64,000 bases of DNA from DATARH01 sp963746885 (GTDB taxonomy: Bacteria > Pseudomonadota > Alphaproteobacteria > ATCC43930 > CGMCC-115725), in assembly GCA_963746885.1 (NCBI GenBank), contig CAVVDM010000004.1, positions 310,001-374,000 of the forward strand, given 5' to 3'. The translations under genes and the position numbers were made by a program. The notes below the pieces were generated by a model. That model made no database searches. It was given only the letters and a program-made list of their open reading frames with translations, and had not been told where the DNA came from. Shown here one piece after another: positions 9,072 through 17,059 of this stretch. Position 1 is the first letter of the stretch; each line of letters begins with the position of its first letter.

Positions 9072-10083
9072 GGATGCGCACCTTGAGCTTGCGCTTGATG
9101 CGACCGGCTTTGTCGCGGGCGTGCCCCTTGCTCACCAGGATTGCGGCAATCGCCGCGATGTCCTCGCGATTTTCGCGCGAAACGAGCGGCTCAATCGTTC
9201 GGTCGAGCACGATGCCCTCCGGGTTTAGCGGCACGCTCAACGCGACGCCGACCCGGTCGGCCGACACGGCCTCGCTCAGCACGGCGAATTCGGCCAGGAA
9301 ATTGTCGTCGCCGATGCGGGGCACGCTATGCGATCCGAGGGCGGCGCCGCGCTCGCCGCTGATGCACAGCGTGACCTTGCGACCGGGACCGTCATCCGGA
9401 TTTACCCGCACGGCCCGCGGGTACGTTGCTCCGCGCAACACCTCGTCCGGCACTCTCACTTCGCCCGGCCCGGACTTGCTGGTGCTGGTCTCCAGGAACA
9501 GCCGCTTGAACCCGAACAGGATGCGCGCGCCCTGTTCGGTCTCGAAATACATCTGGCGATGCAGATGGATCTGCCCCGAAACCGTGCGCCGCCGCCCGGA
9601 ATTCGGCGGATCGATCCACACTTCGTAGCCCGAGACGAAGTCGGTCGATCTGATGTCGAACGGCTCCTCAGCAGGCTCCGCGGCGCGCCCGGCCGGCAGC
9701 GGGCGCGGCGGCAGCGGCACGGTCCGCGGCGCCGGCCCCCGCGGATCGGCAGCCGCGTGCGCGATGAGCGTGGTTAGCGACCACAGGGTCACCGGCGGCT
9801 CGTCTTCAAAGCCCTTGAATACGATGTGATTGTGCTCGCTCCAGGCGAGCCGAGCGCGCTCAGCCTCGTTAATCGGCCGGAGGATCGCGCCCCTGGCCGC
9901 GTCGCTCACCCAAATTTCGGCGCCCTCGATCTTCGAGATCACACGAGCGGCGAAATCGACCTCAGTGCCTGAGATATCTTCCGGCGTGTGGTCGGCATCC
10001 TTTACTTCAACTTCGCCGGTGTGAATCGCCGCGCGCACTCGGCCTAAAAGCTCCGTATGTCCTGGTTCATCGTGAATGTACAT
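9055..10083 (-). pseudogene. Class III nucleotide cyclase, C-terminal part plus unknown domain (split by IS66)
   Basis: The visible frame begins HDEPGHTELLGRVRAAIHTGEVEV and continues GTEVDFAARVISKIEGAEIWVSD...FKGFEDEPVTLWSL, which is the second half of a class III adenylate/guanylate cyclase domain. The first half lies at 11557-11843, beyond an IS66 element. In the VxxAARx motif Asp stands where Asn is usual. A proline-rich linker follows the cyclase domain, then about 220 residues (FDIRSTDFVSGYEVWIDPP... to the C-terminus) that I do not recognise and that resemble no common sensor or effector. The gene overlaps the start of the LRR gene by 17 bases. Interrupted as sequenced, it would be a complete fusion protein without the element. 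Confidence 0.8.
10072..10076. repeat. Putative target-site duplication, left copy (GTGAA)
   Basis: GTGAA at 10072-10076 is repeated at 11553-11557, on either side of the IS66 transposase. Both copies lie in the cyclase reading frame at the same codon (His). IS66 elements normally duplicate 8 bp; only five match here. Confidence 0.55.
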
Positions 10084-11552
10084 TAGTCACGGGATGACCG
10101 CTGCCGGCGGCGCGGCGATGACGTCCTGGATGGCCTGAAGGGCGGATTTCCCGTTGAGCCTCCCGGTGGCGATGACGGAGGCCGCAGCGGCATAGAGCCG
10201 GGCGCCCCAATGGGATCGAAAACAACCGCTGACCTTTCGGAAGATGACAGAGGGCCGCAGCGCCCGCTCGCAACCGTTGTTGGTGTACGGCACATCGCGT
10301 CTGGTGACGAAGACGAAAAGATCGTTGCGGCATTTTCGGATGGCGCGGGCGAGCTTGCAGCCGGCCGAGGTTGTTGGAGGCTGCCCCAGCAGCCTGGTGA
10401 GGCGGCGGTCGAGATCGGCCCGGTATTGAACGAGCGTGCTGTCTTTGAGGCTCTCGCGTCGCCGGCCGATGGCGACGGCGCGCAAGAGGAGGAGTCTGAA
10501 ACCGGGCGCGAAGACGGTGTCGCCCTCGTCGATGGCATATTGGCTGTCGCGCAGCAGATGGGCGAGGCAGAGCTGGCGCTCAATGCCATGCCCGTTCTGA
10601 GCGGCATAGCGGTCGGCAACCCAGACCTCGGGCACCGCCCCCTGGAGGAAGTCGATCACCACCTTGGCGCCCCGGCTGTCGGCGATCACGTGATAGATAG
10701 CCGTCGACGACAGCAGCACCCATTGCCACCAGGTCTTGCCCTTGACCCTGGCAGAGGTCTCATCCGAGGCCACGACCGGGCTGGAGCGAACATCCTCGGC
10801 GATTTTCTCGGCCGCGATGATCATCGGCGCTTCGGCGCGGGCCAGCAGGTTGGCAATGGCGCCTTCGCTGATGGTGACCCCGAACACCTCGTCCATCAGC
10901 CGCACCAGCCGCTCGAAGCTGATCGCCTGGGTCACGTGCAGATGCAGGATCAGCGCCGCAAGGCCGGGGCCGAAGGGCGAGCCCGGCGTCATGCCCTCGG
11001 GGCAAGGTGCGCTGAACCCCCGCCGACAGCATGGGCAGATGCCGCGATGCCGGTGAACGCGGGTCACCACCGGCTTGATCGGCGGCAGGTCGATATGGTC
11101 GTAGGCATGAAACTCGCTCTGGTCGGTCGCGCACAGCACGTGTTCGCAATGCGGGCATGCCGCCGCCAGCGCCTCTACCACGCGGTCGGGGGTCTCGCTC
11201 AGTTGCCGGAACGCGCCGGGATGGCCCTTGCGCTTCTTGACGCGCCGCTCCTCCCGATTGGACTTGTGCGCCTGGCTCGGCGGAACCGAGGAATTGTCGG
11301 GCGTCTTCGCAGGCTTCCCCAGTTCCGCCTCCAACGCCTCGACCCGCTTCGTCAGCGCTTCGATCTGCGCAGTCTGCCGGGCGATCACGTCCGCTTGCGC
11401 AAGGATCAGCGCAATGAGATCGTCTTTCGAGAAGCGAGCCAGGGTGTCCGGATTTATAGAATGCTTGAATCGTGGACACCGCCTTCCGTCAACTACATTT
11501 TGTGGCCGGCTGTCGCTCGCTCACCAACCTGATGCCTCACAGGGGGTGAGCA
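10077..11552 (-). mobile_element. IS66-family insertion sequence, single-gene type
   Basis: About 1.48 kb between two GTGAA copies, containing one transposase and no tnpA or tnpB accessory genes, as in the ISBst12-like subgroup of IS66. The two termini begin TG..CA when read inward (TGTACATTAG and TGCTCACCCC), but I see no long perfect terminal repeat, so the exact ends are inferred from the host gene and the duplication. It is inserted in a class III cyclase gene, in the same orientation. Confidence 0.7.
10087..11388 (-). CDS. IS66 family transposase
   Basis: DDE transposase of 433 residues. The N-terminus has the coiled-coil (QTAQIEALTKRVEALEAELGKP) and the signature KTPDNSSVPPSQAHKSN. A zinc-binding region follows (ACPHCEHVL...CPCCRRGF), then the catalytic core (VVASDETSARVKGKTWWQWVLLS, GCERALRPSVIFRKVSGCFRS). 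The frame is open upstream of GTG 11388 (FSKDDLIALILAQAD resembles usual IS66 N-termini) but offers only CTG codons, so the true start may be slightly further up. The sequence is intact, so the element may be active or recently arrived. Confidence 0.92.
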   Translation of the reverse strand: MIARQTAQIEALTKRVEALEAELGKPAKTPDNSSVPPSQAHKSNREERRVKKRKGHPGAFRQLSETPDRVVEALAAACPHCEHVLCATDQSEFHAYDHIDLPPIKPVVTRVHRHRGICPCCRRGFSAPCPEGMTPGSPFGPGLAALILHLHVTQAISFERLVRLMDEVFGVTISEGAIANLLARAEAPMIIAAEKIAEDVRSSPVVASDETSARVKGKTWWQWVLLSSTAIYHVIADSRGAKVVIDFLQGAVPEVWVADRYAAQNGHGIERQLCLAHLLRDSQYAIDEGDTVFAPGFRLLLLRAVAIGRRRESLKDSTLVQYRADLDRRLTRLLGQPPTTSAGCKLARAIRKCRNDLFVFVTRRDVPYTNNGCERALRPSVIFRKVSGCFRSHWGARLYAAAASVIATGRLNGKSALQAIQDVIAAPPAAVIP

Positions 11553-11557
11553 GTGAA
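11553..11557. repeat. Putative target-site duplication, right copy (GTGAA)
   Basis: Second copy of the 5-base sequence flanking the IS66 element. Joining the cyclase halves through a single copy gives a continuous frame reading ARKFHDEPGHTELLG. Confidence 0.55.
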
Positions 11558-11843
11558 ATTTCCGCGCGAAGGCAAATGCCGACGAGGCGGATTTGAATAC
11601 CGCCATGACGGCGTCCCCGATGGTCTTAATGAAGCGGCCGTCGCATTCGCCGATCAACTCGACGGCAAGCCGGTAATGCTCGGACTTCAAGGCGGCCATT
11701 GCGCGGTCGCCGAGGGTTCTCCCGAGCCGCGTACCTTGCACGACATCCGTGAAGACGATTGCCAGCGCCGCGCGCGGGCCACCGGCCCAAGCTGTCAGCT
11801 TGCGGCCACGCGGCCGGGGGCGGGCCGGTGCGGAGGACGGCAT
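11557..11843 (-). pseudogene. Class III nucleotide cyclase, N-terminal part (split by IS66)
   Basis: The frame from ATG 11843 encodes a Pro/Arg-rich leader and then LAIVFTDVVQGTRLGRTLGD...CDGRFIKTIGDAVMAVF, the first half of a class III cyclase domain. Both metal-binding Asp residues (FTD and IGD) are present, and so is the Lys before TIGD that favours adenine. The cyclase sequence stops at ARKFH, where the IS66 element begins; the frame then reads about 25 residues of the element before a stop. Its partner half is at 9055-10083. No membrane segment precedes the domain. It lies 103 bases downstream of the M20 amidohydrolase on the same strand. Confidence 0.8.
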
Positions 11844-11946
11844 CGTACTTCTCGCGTAGCCGTTGTGCTGTCCGGAATCTGGTGCGTGAACGGCGCGCCG
11901 ACAAGCGGCGCACCCGGGACGCGATTGGGCGTGCGGCCGGTCAACC

Positions 11947-13299
11947 TTACCCCTCCGCGCGCCAGCGCTCGCTGGTGAACAGGCTGCGCTCGAAGGCGAG
12001 GTATTCGTCCTTGGTCATCGCCGGCTTGAAGTCGCCGATGATCTGGCGGGCGGGGGCGGCGTCGGCCCAGAGGAGGTCGATCGCGGTCATCGCCAGCAGC
12101 TTTGCCGGCGTCAGGTAGGCGTGCTCGGGCTCGCTGAGGCGGAAATCGGCGCCGTGCGTCTTGCCGGTGGCGGCGGCGACATAGGGGTGGATGACCGGGA
12201 TCAGGTGGGCGATGTCGCCCATGTCGGTCGAGCCGGTGCGGTGGCCCGACATGTCGAACTGCCCCGGGCCGAACAGGGTTTCGACATTGCCGCCGAAGAT
12301 GGCGCCGAAGCGGCGGTCGTTGCGCTGCGGCAGGTAGCCGGGGATCGTGTGGATCTCAACCTCGGCGCCCATCGCCATCGCGCCGGCGCGCAGGCAGCGG
12401 TCGACCTTCATGTTGGCGTCGACGATCGCCTCCAACGAGCCGCCGCGCACGAAGGTTTCCAGCGTGACCTCGGCCGGGACGACGCTGACCGCGTCGCCGC
12501 CCTTGGTGATGATCGGGTGGATGCGGATCGTGTCCTTGTCCCAGAAGGTCTCGCGCTGGCAGTGGATCGCATTGAGGGCGATCTGGGCGGCCGACAATGC
12601 GTTGATGCCGAGCTGCGGCGCGCCGCCGGCGTGGCTGGCGCGGCCGAGGAAGCGGATCTGCTTGACCAGCGCGCCGTTTGACGAATTGGCGATGAACGAG
12701 CGCTGGTCCATCTGGTCGTGCGAGCCGGCGTGGATCATCATCGCCATGTCGATGTCGTCGAAATGCCCCTTGGCGACGAGCTCGGGCTTGCCGAGCAGGA
12801 ACTCGATCTCGCCGCGGGCGCGGCGCCCGAGCCGCTCCTCGACATCGATGAATTCCTCGGCCGGGACCGCGAAAAACACGATTTCGCCGGACAGAAGATC
12901 GGCGGCGCCGACCGCTGCCAGCCCCTGCGCGACGCCGAGCATCCCGGCGATCTGGGCGTTGTGGCCGCAGCTATGCGCGGCGCCGGTATGCTTGTCGGCG
13001 AGCGGGTGGTCGGAGGTGCGCAGGCTGTCGAGCTCGCCGATCACCGCGAGGCGCGGCCCCGGCCTGGCGCCCTTGAGGCGGCCCTTGACCCCGGTCAGCG
13101 CCAGGCCGGTCTGCGGCGCGAGGCCGAGCGCGGCCATGCGCTCCGCCACCAGCGCCGCGGTCTTCCCCTCGTTGAAGCCGGTTTCCGGGTGATGCAGGAT
13201 GCGCTCGCCGAGCTCGATGATCGCGTTGCCGTGGCGGTCGATCGCGTCGCACACCGCCTGCTTGAGCTGTTCCCTGGTCACGTCGTCCCTGCCGCTCAT
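11947..13299 (-). CDS. M20 family amidohydrolase / peptidase
   Basis: About 450 residues from ATG 13299 (MSGRDDVTREQLKQ). Upstream codons in the same frame do not resemble the family. Recognisable M20 elements are HPETGFNEGKTAALVAERMAALGL near the N-terminus, the metal-binding region HSCGHNAQIAGMLGVAQGL, the acidic VPAEEFIDVEERLG, and the dimerisation domain (GRASHAGGAPQLGINALSAAQIALNAI). Similar enzymes hydrolyse N-acyl amino acids, amidobenzoyl-glutamate or indole-acetyl conjugates. The substrate here is undetermined. It may be cytosolic, as no signal peptide is seen. Confidence 0.88.
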   Translation of the reverse strand: MSGRDDVTREQLKQAVCDAIDRHGNAIIELGERILHHPETGFNEGKTAALVAERMAALGLAPQTGLALTGVKGRLKGARPGPRLAVIGELDSLRTSDHPLADKHTGAAHSCGHNAQIAGMLGVAQGLAAVGAADLLSGEIVFFAVPAEEFIDVEERLGRRARGEIEFLLGKPELVAKGHFDDIDMAMMIHAGSHDQMDQRSFIANSSNGALVKQIRFLGRASHAGGAPQLGINALSAAQIALNAIHCQRETFWDKDTIRIHPIITKGGDAVSVVPAEVTLETFVRGGSLEAIVDANMKVDRCLRAGAMAMGAEVEIHTIPGYLPQRNDRRFGAIFGGNVETLFGPGQFDMSGHRTGSTDMGDIAHLIPVIHPYVAAATGKTHGADFRLSEPEHAYLTPAKLLAMTAIDLLWADAAPARQIIGDFKPAMTKDEYLAFERSLFTSERWRAEG

Positions 13300-13419
13300 C
13301 GCCGTCCCCGCCCGTTGCTGCGACGTTGCGCCGCTATCCCGGTGCGATGATACAGGGATCGGGCCGCGGCCCGCCATCGCTTCAGGGCCACGGGTCCTGC
13401 GCTCCGGAGAACCGCCCCG

Positions 13420-13614
13420 ATGATCCCCTACAACCGGCAGCAATTGCTCTCTGCCCTGACGCTGCTGGTTATCGCGCTGTTCGTCTCGTCCGGCTATCCG
13501 CCGCTGGTGCGCTGGCGCCGGCCGCTGCAGCTCGGCGCGATCGTCCTGTTCGGCATCGCCGTGATCGCGGCGCTGGTCGAGATCGGCCTTTGGCTGGGCG
13601 GCCGCACCCCGTGA
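13420..13614 (+). CDS. Small two-helix membrane protein
   Basis: A 64-residue protein (MIPYNRQQLLSALTLL...) with two hydrophobic segments, about 8-25 and 37-57, separated by the basic loop RWRRP. A GGAG-like site sits in CTCCGGAGAACC just before ATG 13420. Length, start context and hydrophobic pattern support a real gene of unknown function. It is divergent from the M20 amidohydrolase. Confidence 0.6.
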   Translation: MIPYNRQQLLSALTLLVIALFVSSGYPPLVRWRRPLQLGAIVLFGIAVIAALVEIGLWLGGRTP

Positions 13615-13686
13615 GGGAGTTCGCGCTAAGGTTGAAAAATCCGAATTGCAACAACCAAGTGTATTGCATTGGATTTTAATCAATTC

Positions 13687-13715
13687 TTGACAATTCGATG
13701 GATTCGGCTTATGTT
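13687..13715 (+). promoter_or_regulatory. Sigma-70-type promoter in an AT-rich patch
   Basis: A perfect -35 box TTGACA (13687-13692) and a -10 box TATGTT (13710-13715) are separated by exactly 17 bases. They lie in an AT-rich stretch (about 13630-13740) that stands out from the GC-rich surroundings. It would drive the GNAT-like gene starting at 13785. Confidence 0.6.
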
Positions 13716-13784
13716 ACTTAAGTAGAATATTAACCATATGCGTCTGGCTGCCCTGCCGTGACGCGACTGACCCAGGATCTGTGC

Positions 13785-14660
13785 ATGCCTCTTGATCAGA
13801 TCAGTCGGGATTACCCGAACATCGTTCCCGAAAACAATCTGCGTCTACCCGACGCAGATCACGATCACGCAGGGGCCGACGCGACTGTTCGCGCGCTTCA
13901 TTCTCGAAGGCGACAAGGCGGCGCGCCGGATGGGGTTGTTCCTGCGGTTGCGCCATGACTTCGAACGGGCTGCTTGCGCTCAACCGCTATGAGGCGGCCG
14001 CGGCAATTGGTATCCGGTGCTTCACAGCTTTGATGCCGAACGCCGGCGCGTCGCGCCGGAAAACGGCTTCTGGATCTCCGGCGAGAACGAGAACGGCGAG
14101 ATCGTCGCGACCTGGGCGGCGCGCATCTACAATTGGCCCGACACGCAATCTCGCCGCGCACGCCCGCATGGTGTTCTACGGTGCGGACCACGGACAGCAA
14201 TGCGTGGTCACCGCATCAGGCGCCAGCGAGATAACGGGCGTATCGGTATTTGGCGGATGCACCTGGGTCCGCCCCGATTACCGTGGCAAGCAGCTGTCAC
14301 CGATTGCTGCCGCGAATCGCCAAGGCCTATGCGTTCGGCCGCTGGCCGCTCGATTGGTCGTTCTGCTACATCCGCGCAGCTGGTCGAGCGGGGCCTGCGC
14401 CGAGGGCTACGGGCAAAAGCACTGAGCTACAGCATCTTCTATCCGCAAACGCCCCATGGGGCGACGTCGAGATCGTTGTGGCCTATACCTCGGCGGCGGA
14501 GATCTATGACGAGCTGGCCAGTTTCCTCGGACACCGAACTGTCGCGGCGGCGCCGTCGCCCACGCTTCCGGTCGTCGACAACCGCGGTGCCGAGCAATTG
14601 AAACAGGTGACGAAAACCTCCTCCGACGGCGTCTTCCACGGCAGCAGCAGTCTCTCGTAA
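13785..14660 (+). pseudogene. GNAT-like protein, broken across many frames
   Basis: Conserved-looking protein text runs collinearly through changing frames: MPLDQISRDYPNIVPENNLR from ATG 13785; VYPTQITITQGPTRLFARFILEGDKAARRMG from 13828; YEAA near 13990; WYPVLHSFDAER...APENGFWISGENENGEIVATWAARIYNWPDT from about 14010; AAHARMVFYGADHGQQCVVTASGASEITGVSVFGGCTWVRPDYRGKQLS; RIAKAYAFGRWPLDWSFCYI; and PWGDVEIVVAYTSAAEIYDELASFLGHRTV to a stop at 14660. RPDYRGKQLS resembles the acetyl-CoA-binding motif of GNAT acetyltransferases. At least six single-base shifts are needed. Either the gene is dead or the sequence here is poor. No substrate can be proposed. Confidence 0.5.
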
Positions 14661-14955
14661 CTGATCAGTCGGCGCGGCCTGCCGCTTTCGTTTTCGTAGC
14701 GCAGGGCGGCTGGTGACCAAGTCGTACCGCGGCTTGCCGGAGGTGCCTACAGCCTTGAAGATATTCGGAAACCCACCCGCCATAATCCTTGTCGGGCTGA
14801 TGTTCGCGACCCTCTGACCGACCCCGACAGCGTGGTAATCGTGCCCGACCCATCTATGTCCGTCGCCAATGAACCGGAAGAATGGGTCTCCCTCGCGCCG
14901 CTTTATCCCGCCACGATCAACCGCGGCAACAACTGGTTCCGCAACGCGATTGAGA
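14661..14955. other. Stretch without a recognisable gene
   Basis: Lies between the GNAT-like remnant and the end of the minus-strand hypothetical gene. Open frames exist on both strands, but none has a ribosome site or recognisable family text. It may be decayed coding sequence. Confidence 0.4.
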
Positions 14956-15441
14956 TCACCGTCGGAGTCGAAATGACCGAACGAGACCCGCCATTTCTGA
15001 GCCGGACCCCCGGAAGCGGTTTTCGTCGTCGAACAATGTTGAAAAGTCCAACGGTTCGGCAAGATAGCGCTCGCTGCTCGTTGGCACGACGGTCTCGTTG
15101 GAGCACAACTCAGACAGACGCTCGATAACCTGCGCCACCGATGACGAAATTTCGGACTTCCAGCCCATGTCAAAGTATTTTATACGAAATAGCCGCACCT
15201 CGGACGACAATAGCTGTTGCTGGACCGCAAGCAGAGCTGCTAATTCGACGTTGCGCGGATGGAGCTCGATCTCCACGATCGATTGCTCGATAACCTGAAA
15301 CCGGATGAACCCGAGGTTTTTGACGGCGAAGGCGACGGCATCATAATCGGGATTGGGATCTCCCAGCGCCGCGAAGAACTCCGGCGTGTCGGGCAGGACC
15401 CATTGACCGTCAGGGGTGACCAAGATCGTGAGCTGCTTCAC
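14956..15441 (-). CDS. Hypothetical protein
   Basis: 161 residues from GTG 15441, chosen because a perfect AGGAGG (15447-15452) stands five bases upstream. The product (VKQLTILVTPDGQWVLPDTPEFFAALGDPNPDYDAVAFAVKNLGF...) is soluble, mixed alpha/beta and rather acidic, with no signal peptide or motif I recognise. The middle (IRFQVIEQSIVEIELHPRNVELAALLAVQQQLL) reads like a folded domain, so the gene is likely real. It is divergent from the DHA2 transporter and convergent with the GNAT-like remnant. Confidence 0.6.
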   Translation of the reverse strand: MKQLTILVTPDGQWVLPDTPEFFAALGDPNPDYDAVAFAVKNLGFIRFQVIEQSIVEIELHPRNVELAALLAVQQQLLSSEVRLFRIKYFDMGWKSEISSSVAQVIERLSELCSNETVVPTSSERYLAEPLDFSTLFDDENRFRGSGSEMAGLVRSFRLRR

Positions 15442-15625
15442 TGAAACCTCCTGCGCGCCTACCGATCCCGGCTTTGGACCTCGGCTCAGCGATCCTCTGC
15501 GATATCGGTAAAAATAAGGTGAATCCGGAAACACCAGCGAGCCGCTCGGCGACGATGCCGGTCGGGGCAACGGCGGCGCTGGGTCGCGCCTGACCACCGA
15601 CGCGGCGGCGTCGGCAGCCCTGCCG

Positions 15626-17059
15626 TTGGCGCGCTGGGACCGGCGCCTCGCCACGACGGCGCTGATGGTGGCCTCGGCCATGCAGGCCGCTGACGCCACG
15701 ATCGCCAACGTCGCGCTGCCGCAGATCGAGCACACTCTGGGCGGGGGCGCGCTGCTCGGCGCGTGGGTCGTGACCGCCTATCTGTGCGCGACCGCGGTGG
15801 TCGCGCCGCTGACCGGCTGGCTGCGCCGGCGCTACGGCACGCGCGCGCTGTTTGCCGGCGCGGTCGGCGCCTTTACCGCGGCATCGCTGATGTGCTCGCT
15901 CGCCCCCTCGCTGCCGGCGATCATCCTGTTCCGGGCCCTGCAGGGCGCCGGCGGCGGCGCGATCCACCCGCTGGCCCAGGCGATCCTGCTGGATCTCTAC
16001 CCGCGGCAGCGGCATGGCCGGATGCTGGCGCTGTGGGGCGCCACGATCATGGTCGGGCCGATCGTTGGGCCGGCGCTCGGCGGCATCATCACCGACCTGT
16101 CGTCCTGGCGGTTTGTTTTCGCGATCAATCTGCCGCTGGGCGCTTTGGCGATCTGGGGCATGCGGCGTGCGTTGCCGACGCAGGAGATGGGCTCCGATGC
16201 CTCGCTCGACATGGTCGGGATCGCGCTGCTGGCAATTGCTGTGGGCGGGCTGCAGTTGTTTCTCGCGCGCTGTGTCAGCCAATCCTGGCTGCATTCGCCC
16301 GAGCTACTCGCCGAGGCGGCGTTGGCGGCAGGCGCCTTCGGCGCGATCATGGTGCGGGTGTATCGCGGCGGGTTTGCGGTCTTCCAGCCCGCCGTGTTCC
16401 GCGACCTGAATTTCGCGCTCGCCGCCTTCTACAATTTCATGATCAGCGCGCTGCTGTTCGTGGTGATCGTGTTCGTCCCGGCGATGGGACAGGGTCCGCT
16501 CGGCTACGACGCGACGCTGGCCGGCCTGACCATCGTGCCGCGCGGCATCGCGACGATGCTGATCATGCTGCTGGTCGGCCAGCTGATCGAGAAAGTCGAT
16601 TGCCGCCTCCTGCTGACCGCCGGGATCGGGTTGATCGCGGCCGGATTCGCGATGCTGTCGCATGTAAAGCCGCCGCACGCCGTGCCGTGGATCATCATCG
16701 GCAGCACATTGCAGGCGCTCGGCGGCGGCGTGCTGCTGACCGGCCTCAGCACCGTTGGTTTCTCGACCCTCGCCGCGGAGATGCGGACCGACGCCACCGG
16801 GGTCTACAGCCTGTTGCGACAGCTCGGCTGCGCCTGCGGCGTGGCGCTGATGACCGCGGTGCTGCACGCCAGGATCGGCGCCAATCTGATCGAGGTGAAC
16901 GCCGGCGGGCAAACACCATCCCACCTGCACGATGTCGCGGTGCTGCGCGCCTACGGCGCCTGCTTCCGCGGCCTGGCGGCGGTGGCGCTGATCATAACGC
17001 CGGGGATCTGGCTGTTCCGTGTCCGCTCGCCGCGCCGCCCGCTGCGGGAGGCAGCATAG
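15626..17059 (+). CDS. DHA2-family MFS multidrug exporter (EmrB-like)
   Basis: Proton-driven drug exporter of the 14-helix DHA2 group, 477 residues from TTG 15626. Family text includes DATIANVALPQIEHTLGG in helix 1, WVVTAYLCATAVVAPLTGWLRRRYGTRALF (signature loop), FRALQGAGGGAIHPLAQAIL and motif C as GPIVGPALGGIITDLSSWRFVFAINLPLG. The start is uncertain: an in-frame extension reaches further up, and GTG 15519 behind AAGG would need a one-base shift. No EmrA-like adaptor is adjacent. The 3' end overlaps the convergent histidine-kinase gene by 68 bases. Confidence 0.88.
   Translation: MARWDRRLATTALMVASAMQAADATIANVALPQIEHTLGGGALLGAWVVTAYLCATAVVAPLTGWLRRRYGTRALFAGAVGAFTAASLMCSLAPSLPAIILFRALQGAGGGAIHPLAQAILLDLYPRQRHGRMLALWGATIMVGPIVGPALGGIITDLSSWRFVFAINLPLGALAIWGMRRALPTQEMGSDASLDMVGIALLAIAVGGLQLFLARCVSQSWLHSPELLAEAALAAGAFGAIMVRVYRGGFAVFQPAVFRDLNFALAAFYNFMISALLFVVIVFVPAMGQGPLGYDATLAGLTIVPRGIATMLIMLLVGQLIEKVDCRLLLTAGIGLIAAGFAMLSHVKPPHAVPWIIIGSTLQALGGGVLLTGLSTVGFSTLAAEMRTDATGVYSLLRQLGCACGVALMTAVLHARIGANLIEVNAGGQTPSHLHDVAVLRAYGACFRGLAAVALIITPGIWLFRVRSPRRPLREAA

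Noticed and set aside
11553..11978. Plus-strand ORF of 141 residues near the IS66 right end
   Set aside because: Antisense to the cyclase N-terminal half, which has diagnostic motifs.
14439..15173. 244-residue minus-strand frame overlapping the hypothetical gene
   Set aside because: The frame with the strong AGGAGG site and coherent protein text ends at 14956. This one has no ribosome site and overlaps it.
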